A stretch of 64,000 bases of DNA, taken from NCBI GenBank assembly GCA_001953115.1, contig LSSL01002843.1, positions 59,715-123,714 of the forward strand, read 5' to 3'. Made by a program: the position numbers and the translations under genes. The notes beneath the pieces are model-generated. The model was given only the letters and a program-made list of their open reading frames with translations. It did not search any database and was not told the DNA's origin. Below are positions 49,556-63,559 of the stretch, one piece after another; the first letter of the stretch is position 1; every line of letters begins with the position of its first letter. The stretch is from Smittium mucronatum. Lineage: Eukaryota; Kickxellomycota; Harpellomycetes; Harpellales; Legeriomycetaceae.

Positions 49556-50360
49556 GTCGGACGCACATTTTCTTCCTAGGTGAAGCTATGTCCATTTTAT
49601 GATCTGAAAGTCTTAGCACGCTTGAGAACTGTTTTGGTCACTTTATAGTATAGTATAGTATAGTATAGTTAGTTTTTTGTCTAGTTTCGAATATAATTAT
49701 TTTTATATTATTAGTTTTTGTTTTAAAAGTATTTTTAAGGTTATTTTTAGTCATTATTTTAGTACTTTCGTGGGCTAGATCATTGCCAATTAGTCCGGTT
49801 TAATTGTTTTGTTTTGTTTTAGTTTATCTTAGTGAAGAAATTAGCTTTCTTAGTGCCATATGCATTGCTATAAGCAAAGCTGAGTTGGTTGAGTAAGATT
49901 CTTACCCTTATTAATTTGTCTTGGAGCTTGAAATTTGGCTAGAGGTGGCGGAAGAATGAGATAATGATGCTTCGGCGTTTTTCTCAGCTAAATTCCTTGC
50001 GCTAGGAAAATGCTAAGACCCACAGTTTAACTTTGCAGGAGAGCCTGTATAAAATATCTTGTACTTTAATTAATGGTAATCGCGTTAGGTTTTGGTCCCA
50101 AACCTTCATTAAGGTTCTCATCTATTATCCCTACCGTGGGGGCTGTACAAAAAATTAGAGTTGTCAGTACATGGAGGAATGGGAAAAGTGTAGGTGGGCG
50201 GAGTAAGGGAGTAATATTTGTTCTAAGGTCTCTTCTATGTAAGGGCGATGATTGAGCTTTTAATTCGCGCTTAACTTTGACTTATCTTTGGATTCACAAA
50301 AATTATTTATAAAGTTAAGATATGTACCGGTCTAACTGGCAAATAGAACTCGCTTCCGAC
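49556..50360 (+). repeat. Copy C of the approximately 0.8-kb repeat
   Basis: Begins GTCGGACGCACATTTTC and ends CGCTTCCGAC, so its ends are inverted copies (GTCGGACGC against GTCGGAAGC). Order and spacing of the internal blocks match copies A and B, with a longer TATAG run (49643-49669). Its reading frame is interrupted early (a TAA/TGA-rich N-terminal part), but the SPIIPTVGAVQ block survives at about 50113-50148. It lies 485 bp downstream of copy B in the same orientation. Confidence 0.85.
49643..49669 (+). repeat. (TATAG)n run in repeat copy C
   Basis: Five copies of TATAG in the leader of the element. Copies A and B have three and about two copies at the same place, so the run belongs to the family and varies in length. 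Confidence 0.9.
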
Positions 50361-50364
50361 ACTA

Positions 50365-53300
50365 TAAAAAATAGTAAAACAAGTGTTTTTATAGCGATAG
50401 TTTATTAATTTTCAAATAAAAAAATTTACATAATCTAGCTAAAATTATTAAATCAATTTTTTATTTTAGCTTTACGATTATTGGGTACAAATATGGCAAA
50501 AAAAACTCGCTAAAAATTATTTTATTTGTAGATATTATTAAAAAAAATTCGTAGTTCATTTTTTTTGTTATTTTAAATATTATTTAATAATTTTTTATCC
50601 TGTATTTATTAAGGAGTTGAAATATTAAATTAAAAAGATAAAAATTAAGTAAAATAGTAAATAAATCATTTAAATTATACATTTTATATTATTTTAATTT
50701 TTAGATTATTATTTTAAAAAAATTATTAATTCGGTTATTAATTTTTATTTGAATGATTCTTAAACTAACTGAAATTTGTTTTCGGTGATTTTACAGTATA
50801 ATCTGTATTTTAATCATAAAATTCACATTAATTTTTAAAAATATCACTTAACTTTTCATTTTTATTTTTATTCTTTTCTCGATTTTGGTTAATTGGAATC
50901 TTTTTAAGATCACGTTTCATAAAAAAAACTATATTTGAGTTTTTTTTTGAGAAGCTGTAAATTTTTTTTTTCACTCATAAGATTTATCTATAAAATTTGA
51001 ATACAATACATTTTACTAATTCTCTGGAATTGATTACACAAGTTTGCAAATTTTTTATTTTTTTAGAGAATTCTAGGACTATTAAACCTTTTAAATTTTA
51101 TTCATAATTTTTTTCTGTTAAACTTTTTTCTTTATGGATATAATTAAATTCTAAATAATATATTTATGTCGATTTGTTTGAGAAACTGATATTTTAATCA
51201 TTCTATGTAATTTTTTTGAATCCACTTCAGTTTAAATTTTTGAATAAAATTTACATCATTATTCTTTTTTACCCTGAATAATATAAATATATTAATTATA
51301 AAACTCTTATTAAAAAAGGAATTATAAATTTTATAAACATATTAATGCTAGTCAATAAATTCATTTTAATCATAAAAAATTACCAAATTATAGTCCTTAC
51401 TTCAAAAGTTCTTTCATTACGAATATTTTTAAAATATAACTCGTAAAAAATGACTATCAGAAAATAATTTGATAGTTATTTCAAGTAGTTTTTATGTTTA
51501 AAAAAAGCTAGCTTTTCGTGAATAAATTAATCAATAAATTTATCGATAAATATATTATTGTTATATTGAATTTACATTAGTCAAATTCGTATAAATTTAA
51601 TAAAATTTAAAACTTAGTCTGTTTTAGTGAATTATATTGAAATTTTTTGATTTCTATAAGCAAAACTTATCATACATATCTTTACTGTTATATAAAAAAT
51701 ATATATAATATAAAACTTACCATTCAAAAAATAATGATAGTTTGTTTATATATATATAAATAATTAATTTAAAATAGCTTAGAATTTACTAATTACAAAT
51801 TATATTCTATAAATCGGTATGAATATTACCTTATTTTCTATTTTTATGGATAAATAAACAAATTAGATTTTTTTTGTTTTAAATTAGAATAACTTTCATG
51901 CATCTAATTTTTGAACAACTAAGTCCAAATTTTTATTAAAAAAATTATATTATATCGTTTTATTTGAATTTTAGTTTGATAAGGTTAGATTAAAAAATGA
52001 AATCCTAAATTTTATTCCATAAGAATTTTTAATAATAATAAATTTCATATATGTGAACTTGAAAAAATACCCAAAAATAATAAAATTATTATTTCTGAGA
52101 AAAATTTATTGTTTAAAAAGTTTTGAATAATCAAAAAACGATAAAAAATATAAGTAATCATGTTAATAGGTTCAAATTAATCCAACATATTTTATGTGCT
52201 GATGAATAAAATTTCAAAGAATTGATATGACCTGATATTTAGTTGTAACTATGGATACTTTTAAAACTGTTAAAATTTTATTTCTGAAAATAAAAATAGA
52301 ATATAAAAAAAAAATCAACGGTTTTTTAAATCTCTATTGAAATTAAATTATTTCATGTATTTTCAAAAAAATTATACCGATAACACTGTTTTTTCAGAAA
52401 GTCAATTTATTAAATCTAAATTCCTGTTAAGAAATTATCGAATCCATATTAATCATGTAACTATAACTAATAGAAAATATTTCAGTAAGTGATCAGCAAT
52501 CTTCTAAGTGCGGTTGTAATTAGTTACCAATATAATAATTTCAATAAATTATTTTAATAATTTAAAGGGATATTAAAGATCAGTCAAAGATAAATCATTT
52601 TAAAAGGAATAAAACCAAATTTAATAACTTCATTTCCTTTTAATGATTATTGAATAAATATCAGTATTTTTTTTTTTTAAGCTGAAGTATATTTGAGCTA
52701 TAAGATTAAAATGATTTATACTCAGCTATATTTTTAGCTTATTTATTTTTCAACTTTTAAACCAATTTCAAATACTAAATTTTAATGTTATTAACTTATA
52801 AAAAATTCCATAAAGGGAGACAAGAAAACTGGATCTTATTTCTTTTAAATATAAAATTGAAAAATTTAGACTTTTTTTTTTGTTTTCGTATCCAAACTAC
52901 TACTAAACCTTTTAATCTAACTCAAAAACTCATAACTTCATTTCCATGTACAAATATTAAAAATTTATCACTGCTTTTTTTTGGATTACCATTTATTTTT
53001 TGTTTTAAAAAATTTTCACTTTGGATTATCTAATATTACTCTGTCATATTTTATCTCAAAATACAGAATTAATTCACGTATTTTTTCAATCAGATAAAAA
53101 AATTCTTTTCTTTTCTTTTCTTTTCTTTTCACTAATACTTTCATTTACATTCATTTTCTTCTCTCTATATATTCATTTGGTATTACCAAGAAAAACTTTC
53201 ATCTTATTCGGCCTTATATTTTATCCTGTGACAAAGGCGGTTTAAAAAAAACCCCCAAAACTATATACTCAAATTTTTTATTTGAAAATCGATTCAAAAT

Positions 53301-56300
53301 CGTATAAATCTTATCTCTGCAAAATTGAGCTTTACATTAAAAAATTACACTTTTTTGCATTTAAAATAAGACACCAGTAATCATTTTTAGCGATAACATT
53401 TTCCAGCTAATAAATTTTGACCAAAATATATTTTTAATATAAAAAAGAAAACAAGGATATTATAGAATTTACCAATTAAAAAAATCTTTTTAAAATAAGA
53501 TAAATTGTTTTTAATATTAAATTAAATGGCTTCTGATTGATAAAAAACCTAAAATTAATGTAGCATTAAGTATTTATTGATTATTTTATGCTAATTAAAA
53601 TTTTAAATAAATCCAATAATTGAATTTTATGAAATTCTTTCATTTTAGAATCCTAAATTTTGCTGATAAGAGAATTAGTTATTTTTCAATTAAAATTATA
53701 TGTATTAAAATTTTATAAAAAAATTTTAATCAAATAAATAATTTAGTTATATATTTTTAAAAAATAAACTAAAAAAAGTGTTAAATTATATATTATTATA
53801 ATTTATTTGATTGATTTTTTTGTTTTATATCTATTCATAAGATTTCTTATAACTTTATAAAAATATTCACAGTATTTTCTTTCATTCTAAAACCCATCAT
53901 TTTACAATTTATTATCAATTGTTTTTTTGACTAATATAGTCAATATTTTTTCGTTGTATATGTAAGATACATAGAAATTCAGACTCGTTATAAGCTGAAT
54001 TATTTAAGACTAAAATAATCCCGTATATTTTTTAAAAAATGTCTGGCCCTAATATTTATTTTCTACTAAAGATAAATGGGAATAATTACACTTTAATTCT
54101 GCAATAAAATATTATCCCCACATAAGACTTATAAAATATCTCAAAAGAATTTTAGTTACATTCCTTCATAAATTATATTTTGAAATTTTTTATAAAAAAA
54201 AGTTTAGATGTATGAATCGACATTTTTAATATTAAATATTTCGAGAATTGCAAAAGCTGCATTATTTCTCAATTTATAACAAACAATCAGATAGTTTTTA
54301 CCTTATAGAATGACAATGATATATTAAGCGTCTAAAATTAAAATGGCGAAAAGAAATTACAATACTGGATATAGATAGATAGTTTCTGTCTAAATGATTA
54401 GAAGAGAAATAAACACGGTTTTTCTCAAAATATTTTCTAACAGATAAATTTCAGATAAAATTACTATACTTTTTTAGATATTTTTTGTATATGTTTTACA
54501 TTGTTACATATTTATTTAGTAGCATCTCCATCATATTTTATTTCAAATTAGATAATAAAAAGGATCTTTATTTGTGATTTTATAAAACATCATTTCTTCT
54601 TTTGATTATAAAATTTAATTGATCAATTGATATATATCTATTTAATGGAAAAATCTTGAAATTTATTCAATATTTACTATATTTAATTTAATTTAATTAA
54701 TTTTAAATGAGTTTATAAATAAAAGAAGCTAAAAATGGGGGAAATTAAATAAATTTCCTTATAATGAAAAAATTCTAACATTTATTGATATTGTTACATT
54801 ATTTCAATCTTGATAAATTAGGATATAATTTAAAGATATTAAGCCATTATGATAGGATTTAAAAAAATATGTTGATTATTTTTTAGAAAATTCATGTCAG
54901 CCATGAATTTTTTTAAAAAAACAATCCTAGCTATTATAAAAACTGTTAGTAGAAAATAATGTCCAATTCACATAATTAAATTTTAGAATAACTGAAATGA
55001 CATATCTATAGCTTTTTAAATGTTTTTAACTTTAACTTCTACTTATTTTTTTAAATTTACATTTAATTGACAAATAGAAAATAAGCGTCCATACTTAAAG
55101 AATCCTGAGTTCAATAGCTCTTTAGTATTAGTTTAGCGCTCAGAAATAATTCTAAAAAAAATAAACTTTTCTATAAAAAAATCTATAATTAATTCAATAA
55201 TTGAGGAATCGAGTGAAAATTATGGATAAAAATAACAGTATTGTGAAAACACACATAAATTCTTACGTAAAATCAACATATTTTTCTCGAAAACTTGTAA
55301 AAATGCACAAAACTTTACAATATGAGAAATAATTAAGTAAAATATTTACCAAATAATTATTGCAATACTGAATGTCGGTTTAAGTTATTCTTCAATATCT
55401 ACTGTTAAAAATCAAAATAAAAGTGTTTTTTTTGAAATTATAAAATAATTTAGGTCGTTATATCAACTTTAAAAAATTAATGAATTATTTTATAACTTGT
55501 AAAAAATAAATAATATAATTAAGAATTATGGGTTGTGATTTTAATTTCTACTCTTCACTAAAATTGATATATTAAATTTTAATAACAAGATCCTAATCAG
55601 AAAAATCAAGTCCAAGTTTTACAATAAATTCTAGAAATTTTGAGATCTAAAGTTAGAATAATTATAAAAAACTAATTATTAATCTAATTTATTTTTCAGA
55701 ATCCTATTAGTAAAAATAATAAATAATTGGAGCCAGATATATCTGACTCTTTTTGAACCGGTAAATTGTTTTACAGTTATTAAAAAACCAAAAAAATATA
55801 TAATTTATTAGTAGATAATTATCGAATAATACTGAAACTATAAAATTATTTTACAAACTATAATTATTCACACTATTTAAATTTATATCTTAGATTCATT
55901 TAAAAATTTGGTGAAAAAAGCTTATCATTATTATTTACGTCTTTTCTGTTTTATTTATGGGTGATCTAATTGTTTTTTTTGATGATTAAATTTCTCTAAA
56001 AACACAATAATAAAGTATTAGCGCTACTTAAAAGTAAAATAAATAAAAAAATTGAAAAAAAAATCATTTCGAAATTTTATAAACAGAATTAAATAATTAA
56101 AAAATCCGAGGTTACTATACGAAAGCCTCTTTTCAATAAATTGATTTTTAAATCGACTATATATGTGAATAAATATCATATCGTGCTCAAAAAAAAAATT
56201 TTTGTATAAAAAATTAAGACATGTATTTATTTAAATTTTGTAAGTAAAAAATTATTATAAATAAATTACCATGGAACCTGAAATGTATAAATTAAATAAA

Positions 56301-59300
56301 TAATGGTTACGTTTTTAAATATTTTAAGAGCATACATAAAATTAATTTTGTAATTTTTTATATTATTTGATGTCAATTTTATCATTTAATTAAAAATTTT
56401 GATAAAAAAATTTGTTTTTTTATTTCCAGAAACAATAAGAAATTAAAATTAATTTATAATCTCAAAAAAATAAATATTATTATTTTACTTAGTACAGTGA
56501 CGAAAATTTCTTTTATGTGCATATAATAATAATTTTTAAAGACAAATGTCCCAATTCCAATATTTTTTTTAGTAGGGTTTTTTTATAAATCAAAAAGTCA
56601 ATATTTTTTAATTTTTCTTATAAAAAAAATTGGTTTGTATTATAGTACATCTATTTAAAACTTATTATATTCGATCCTCTTTATCTATCTATTTGATTTT
56701 TTATAAGAATTTTTTGATTTGTTTTAAATTTTATAAGCTTTTAATTATAATTTTTCTTTTTTGATCACATGGAGTGAAAATTATACTGAGCTCAATTAAT
56801 TCAAATGGATCCATATAATAAAATCAGACGTATATTTATAATATAATTTGTTTAATTATAGTCCCTAATATTGTTTTTAATACAATTTCGTATTTGAAAG
56901 TTTCATTTAAATTTTTTTTAAAATTTCCGTAAATCTTTTATTATATCCTTTTATTATTTAAAGCCAGGTGATGATTTTCCAAATTAAACCATTTAATAAT
57001 AATAAATAATAAATATAATAAATATTTTTATTATAATTATGGGTGTATTAACTAATTTTTTCGCTTTCTGTTTTAAATTTTATAGCTTAATTTCTGAAAA
57101 TTATTAGGTAAAGCATTTGAAATATATTTAAACAAAAAAAAATTGAAAATTATTTGCTTTAATAAAATTCTAATAACATTTGAGATTATTTAGTACTATA
57201 AGATATTTATATCAACCATTTATTCATATTTCATTTTTTAAATTCATTTTAAATTCAGATTAGTGATATTTTTATCTCTATAATATTAATTAAATGTTTA
57301 TTTTTTACTTTTAAAAATGCGATGTTTTTTATATACCATGGTTGTTATTTTTACAGCAATATATCAAAAATTTGGAAAACCATCTAATATAAATTATGAA
57401 AAAAATATTTAATTATATAATATAAAAATTAGAAAATGTAAGAATATTGATTAAAATATGATGCGATTTTAAGTTAAAGGACAAATAACTATAAATAAAG
57501 GTAAAATAATATAAAATTTAGTAAAGCTGCCAAAAATATAATACTATATTATTTTTATTTGAATTATTTAAAAAAATATCTATTAAAATATGCCATAAAT
57601 TATAAAAATTACCTAAAATACTGGACCTATTTTATTCTGGTTTATATTATCAAATTTATTGGATTTTACATCTTTTAAGGAAATTTTTTAATTTAACTTT
57701 CTAATTCTCTCTCATGATATTTGAATTCTTTGGAAATACATATTAAAATAAGTTCAAATTCTATAAAAGATTAAATTATTAAAATATTAATACACTTATG
57801 TATACTTTTCAATGTATATAGAATAAATTAATAAATATTAAAATATTCTAATATATGTCTAATTTTTGATTTTTATTGGAATCTAGAACTTGATAATAAA
57901 TGGTATGTTTGTTTTAATTTAAGCATTAATGATAATTATTTAAAATGAAATATTTATTTAATACTTGAATTGGGTATATCTTATTTTATTTATTTTTGGA
58001 TTTAATTATATTAAGAAAATTTTAAATATTTTTTAAACATTTTACAGCCGAGTTATTTTACGTAAAATGGTACCAAAATAATAATAAGTGATTTATTATA
58101 GCAAAAAATAATAAATTTAAAAACAGAAAATTCACGTAATATTCTTAACTTGGACTATTAATTAATAATATGGGGTAATTAAGGCACAGTTTTTTTTTAG
58201 TCTAATCTATGATTATTTGAATCAAAACAGAAAATTGATGTATAATAATAAATGCATAAAAATCTATTCGTTTTATTTTATTAAAAGGCAATAAAAGACA
58301 AAAATTTCTTAAAAATAATTAATCTCTAATAAAAATAATTAATATCATAATATTGAAAAAATGCAGAATAAATGATTTTAAATTATAAACATAATGAGTA
58401 AATTTAATTGAATTTTAATTCTCGCATTATTTTATGATTTTTTTGCATATATCTGTTAGAATCCAAAAAATATATGCTAAACAGTATCAGATAAGTATAC
58501 AGTATTAAATAATGGAACCCTTGATGCATTTCATTACCCTCAATTTTTATCGATAAAACATCATTACTTTATTTTTCCATCAATAGAATTTTTCACTATA
58601 ATCTTTATTTTTTTTTTATAGTATATTTTAGAATTTAATCATATATTTCAAAGGTTTATTCATTAATATTCATTTAACATTTTCTTTAGAGTACAAAATA
58701 TTTCATGGCTTTTTCTTACTAATAAACATCTTTTTTATGGAGATTAACATTATAAATAAAATTTTCAAATTTTATATTTAATTATAATTTATATTCTAGA
58801 TAAAAAATACTGGGTACGTAAAAGAAAAGAATTAGATATATTTGAAAAAGATATTTACTAACCTAATATATCAAAATTTACTTCTTCTCTTCTAATTTTT
58901 AATTTTACTTAAGATATATCAACTTTTTGCTTAAAGAGACCATTAAACTTATGTTAAAACTATGATTATAATAAAAATAAAATTATTTATTTATTCATTA
59001 TTTCTAAATATCACGTTGGTTTTAATTTTTTATTAATATTATTTTTATTCAAAAAATGCCAAATATTCTACATATAATATCCTAAATTTCAAAAAATTTG
59101 TTTCATAATCTAAGAATGTCTGGATATTTTTCTTTCTCTAAATTATAAAATTAATAAAATCACCTATGAATTTAGTAATAGATATTATTTATATTTTCCT
59201 AATAAAAAAATATATACCTATTTAATTTTTTTATTGAAATTTTTATTTACAATCTTTATGTTTTTATATTATCTTTCATCATTTTTAATATATTGTAATA

Positions 59301-62300
59301 TTTATAAAACTTTAGTATTTGTTCATTTCAACATCATTTTCAATAATTCTACTGAAAAAAAAATAACCTTATCTGTTATAATTTAAAATTAATATAAAAT
59401 GAAAAATAATCCGATATTTAATATACTTCAATTTGTAATATACATTAATTTATTTGGATGATTTAAATTCTTTTTTTATGTTGATTTTCGAGTTGAATTG
59501 TTATATTCGAGTTATAATCTTACAAAATCAGACCAATTGAAGAATATGTATTAAATCGACCATATCTCTAATACATGTTTCGTATTTAATAAAACTTCAA
59601 AAAATAACCCTCGAAAAATTTTAGATAAATTTTTATATACGTATTCTGTAAAATATTTAATGAATTTCTCTGAAAATATCCACATTAAAATTTTAACCAA
59701 CCATATTTATATTAATGAAAATTTATAAATAAAGCTTCTCGAATAACAATGATTTTATTAGCTTACTCAGTGATATTTATTGATTATTTAGGCTATTTAA
59801 CAACAGATACATTTTTTCGGCCATAAAAAATGTTTATTTCTAATCATATAGGGTATAAAAGTTATAAAAATATCCTAATCATAAGACATTAAACCTAGAA
59901 ATTATTCAAAATTATATATTTACTTAATTTTGGATGAATAAATAAATTTTTGAGCCAAAAATATGATTTTATAACGAAATTTTGAAAATTTTACTTTGAT
60001 TTTTATAAAAAGATTGAAATTATTTTTCTTTAAATTTATTTTATATCGATAAAAAAATATGACCTTTTTTAAAATTTATTTTTGTACATCTTTTCACTTT
60101 TACCGATAAAAATGAAAAAAAGCATCGATTTTTGTACTAATAAATTTGGATTTAGATTTTATTATAATCCTATATATTTACTTATAGGTTATAGTTACTT
60201 TTCTTCACAGATCACCTTCAATTAGTTAAAAATATTGCATAAGGAGTTTTATTTTTAACTTAAATCAGTGATTGATGGATTATATCAGTTTATATGTATA
60301 AATTTAGTTTCCCTTTTGCATTCATCCGGATATATTATGGAGAGATTAATTAGAGTTTACTATAATATTTTTTATATAAATTAAAAAGCATTTAACTGTT
60401 TTTAGCTTAATATTGTTTATCCATATTTCCTTCAAATATAATAATTTAATAAAAAATATCAATAAAAAATCAGACATTTTTTCAAAAAAAAAAACCAAAT
60501 TACCCATTTTACTTATTTGTTTAAATGGATACAAATGTTTTGCTAAATATTTAATATTTATTAATGGGCTCGGTAAGAATAGCTAGAACTTCATATATTA
60601 AATATTTATTATTTATCTGATATGAATATATAATTATATAATTTACTCGAATAATTCACTTGAAAATTCCTAAACATCAAAAAAAAACATGGCTCCATTA
60701 TTTATATGAAAATAATACGATATTAACATAAAATTCATAACTAAAACTCTAATAACTAATAGATAAAAATTTAATCATTTTTTTTAGGTAATGTTTTGAT
60801 TAAAAATAAAAAGTTTTAGTAAAAAATTTTTTAATTGATATTTTCTAAATTTTGAGTTGTTTCGCATAATTTGGCGAAGTCATAAATCTATCATTATAAA
60901 AATATAATTTGTTAAAAATATGATCATTATTGAAACAAATAAATTTCATTTCAATTTTAAAAATATTATATGATAATTATCTAACTGTATATTGATGTAA
61001 AAAATGAATTTTCACCTTTTATTTTGCTAAAAAAATATTAAAAAAACATTATTTTATTAAATTCTTGTATAAGATATATAATATATAATTTTTTAAATCT
61101 ATCGAATAAAATAACTATTAATTATTTATATATATGGATGAAAGTATTTATTTAGACTTGTTTAATTTTTGTAGATATTTTGTTTCAATTTAGCCATTTA
61201 TATATATTGAAAAAAATTGATAATTTACTTATAAAAATAAAAAAAATTATTTTTTTTTAGAAGAGAAAGGAGAAGTTGTAATTTAATTCTTAATTATTTG
61301 ATAATAATGAAATTTAAACTCTATAGGATTCATTCCTTTTTTAAAATTGAATTAAAAAAATATCCATAACATATATTTCCAAATAAATTTAAGTTTTAAC
61401 AATTTTTTTCGGTAATTTATATTATTAATTACAATAATAAACATCTATCAATATTAAATTAAAATTAAAATTTGATTTCGCGGCCCATAAAGGACAAAAA
61501 AACAGTAAAATATTTAATCTGTTTTTAAAATATCTTCACTAATCAAAAGAATTTATCTAAATAATATTATAAATTTATAGACATATTTTAAATATTTTAT
61601 TCAAACCTTTTCAGTTCAAAATTTTATAAAATGGATTAATAATGTGACTTTATAATAATTTCATTTTGTAATAAATGTTTAATATAAGAAAATAACAGTT
61701 TAATTATTTTTATATAAAAAAAATCAAAACACGTTACACTTTAATATTTAAAATTTTCTAGAAAAAATTAGGTTTATAGTTTACTCAATTGAATAATCAT
61801 TAATAATAGATAATATCCGAAATTAAAAGAAAAAATATATACAAATAAATTAAATTTGAGATTCTTTATTATCCAATTTTATTTCGCAATACTAAATCGG
61901 TTTTATTAATTTTTTAATAAATATATAATTCTCAAAATATGGAACAATATGTATATAAATATTTTTGGCTGAATTAATTAAACTTTATTTTAGAAAAAAT
62001 TCCATTTAATACAAATAACCAATTCTTTTTTTCGTTATTTTCCTATAAATCCAGCATTTTTTTCATAAAATAATTAGTTTAAAGTTTCTTAAGAATTATT
62101 TTCTTTATAACAGCCAATTTATTTAATTATTTTTTTATTTTAATTAAATTTTAGCCGAAATCATTAGATATAAAATTTCTATCCAGAGATAATTATTGAT
62201 TAAGTAAAATATGTTTATAATTTATTGAAAATTTCAAATATTTATTATTTCAGTATTGATACATATTTTAACCACATAAAATTTTTGATTTCATTTGAAT

Positions 62301-63539
62301 AAAATTCCCTCTATATTAAATACTAATATACATTTTTTATGTAAACTTAAATAATATTCATATTCTAAGCATGATAAAAATATAAATATTAGTACAAATA
62401 AAATCTTCTTTCGCAAATTACTTTTTCTATTGTATTAAAAAATAATTATTCTAATTTTTATTAACAATATTATAGTTCAAAATCGACTTTTTTATCATAA
62501 ATTAATATTTACAAATGTAATATACTTATTTAATATTATTATAACACAATAAATAAACTAAAATAAAAAAAACCACTTTTATTTTCGAGATGTTATATTA
62601 TCTACATTATAATACATCAATTTATTAATCAATATTATTTTATAAATATATAACTTTAGACTTTAATTAAAAAAAAATAGGATTCATTCAAGAGAAAGTG
62701 CAATCTGTATTTAAAAACTTCAATTTCCATTTAAAAGAAGTAAATTAATAAAAAAAACTATTACTAAAATTTTCCATTTATTGATCTCATAAGGGAAAAA
62801 TCATAGGATAATAAATTTAGTCAAAAATACATAAAAACTACATGTTTTTAAGCAATTAATTATACACTTTTATAGAATAATTTTTTTATAATTTTATATT
62901 TTCTACATTTTTTTTATTATAAATAAAAAAATGCTTTAAAAATTATTTAATATTAAACCATTATATAAAAAAAACTTAAAGATACAAAAATTAAAAGAAT
63001 CAATATACATATATAAATTTATAAGATAATTAAAAGATTGATTTAAAATCTAATCTAATTAATATATTTTATGTGATAGGGCTATTAAGCTAAACAGTAA
63101 CACTAATTATATAAGAAGTATAGATATAATAATATAATTTTAAGCTTAATATATCATAACTATACACTATATTTATCTGCTTTCTTGAAAATATTAATTT
63201 CGACATATGTGTATTAATATCTGGATATAAATATTATTATTATAAAAAAATAATTAAAATGTAACTTCGTATTAAAAGCATTTTTATATATATATTTTTA
63301 TATCACTAAAAAAACTTAAATATATGTTAGTCTAATAATTTTTTAAATATCATCTAATAAATTCCAAATAGAAAGATGTCATTTTGATTATGTAAAATAT
63401 ATCATTAACTAATATTATAAAAATTCAATAAATATTGAAATAAATTAAGAACAATATATATCTTTAAAATAAATAATATAAAAGGATTTATACAAATTAA
63501 AATGCATATATAAATAATGAATATAAATCTGCCATTTTT
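50365..63539. other. 13-kb AT desert; one (TTTTC)n run
   Basis: No gene, RNA or transposon motif was recognised. Frames at 52785-53245 and 60346-60534 are Phe/Leu/Ile/Lys-rich chance frames. A pentanucleotide TTTTC run lies at 53103-53130. A near-palindrome GAGCCAGATATATCTGACTC (one mismatched pair) lies at 55730-55749. Confidence 0.6.
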
Positions 63540-63559
63540 TCAGACATTTTCTGTGAATT

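Noticed and set aside
52785..53245. Two plus-strand frames of 82 and 74 codons
   Set aside because: Phe/Leu/Ile-rich, partly encoded by the TTTTC microsatellite; they look like chance openings in T-rich DNA.
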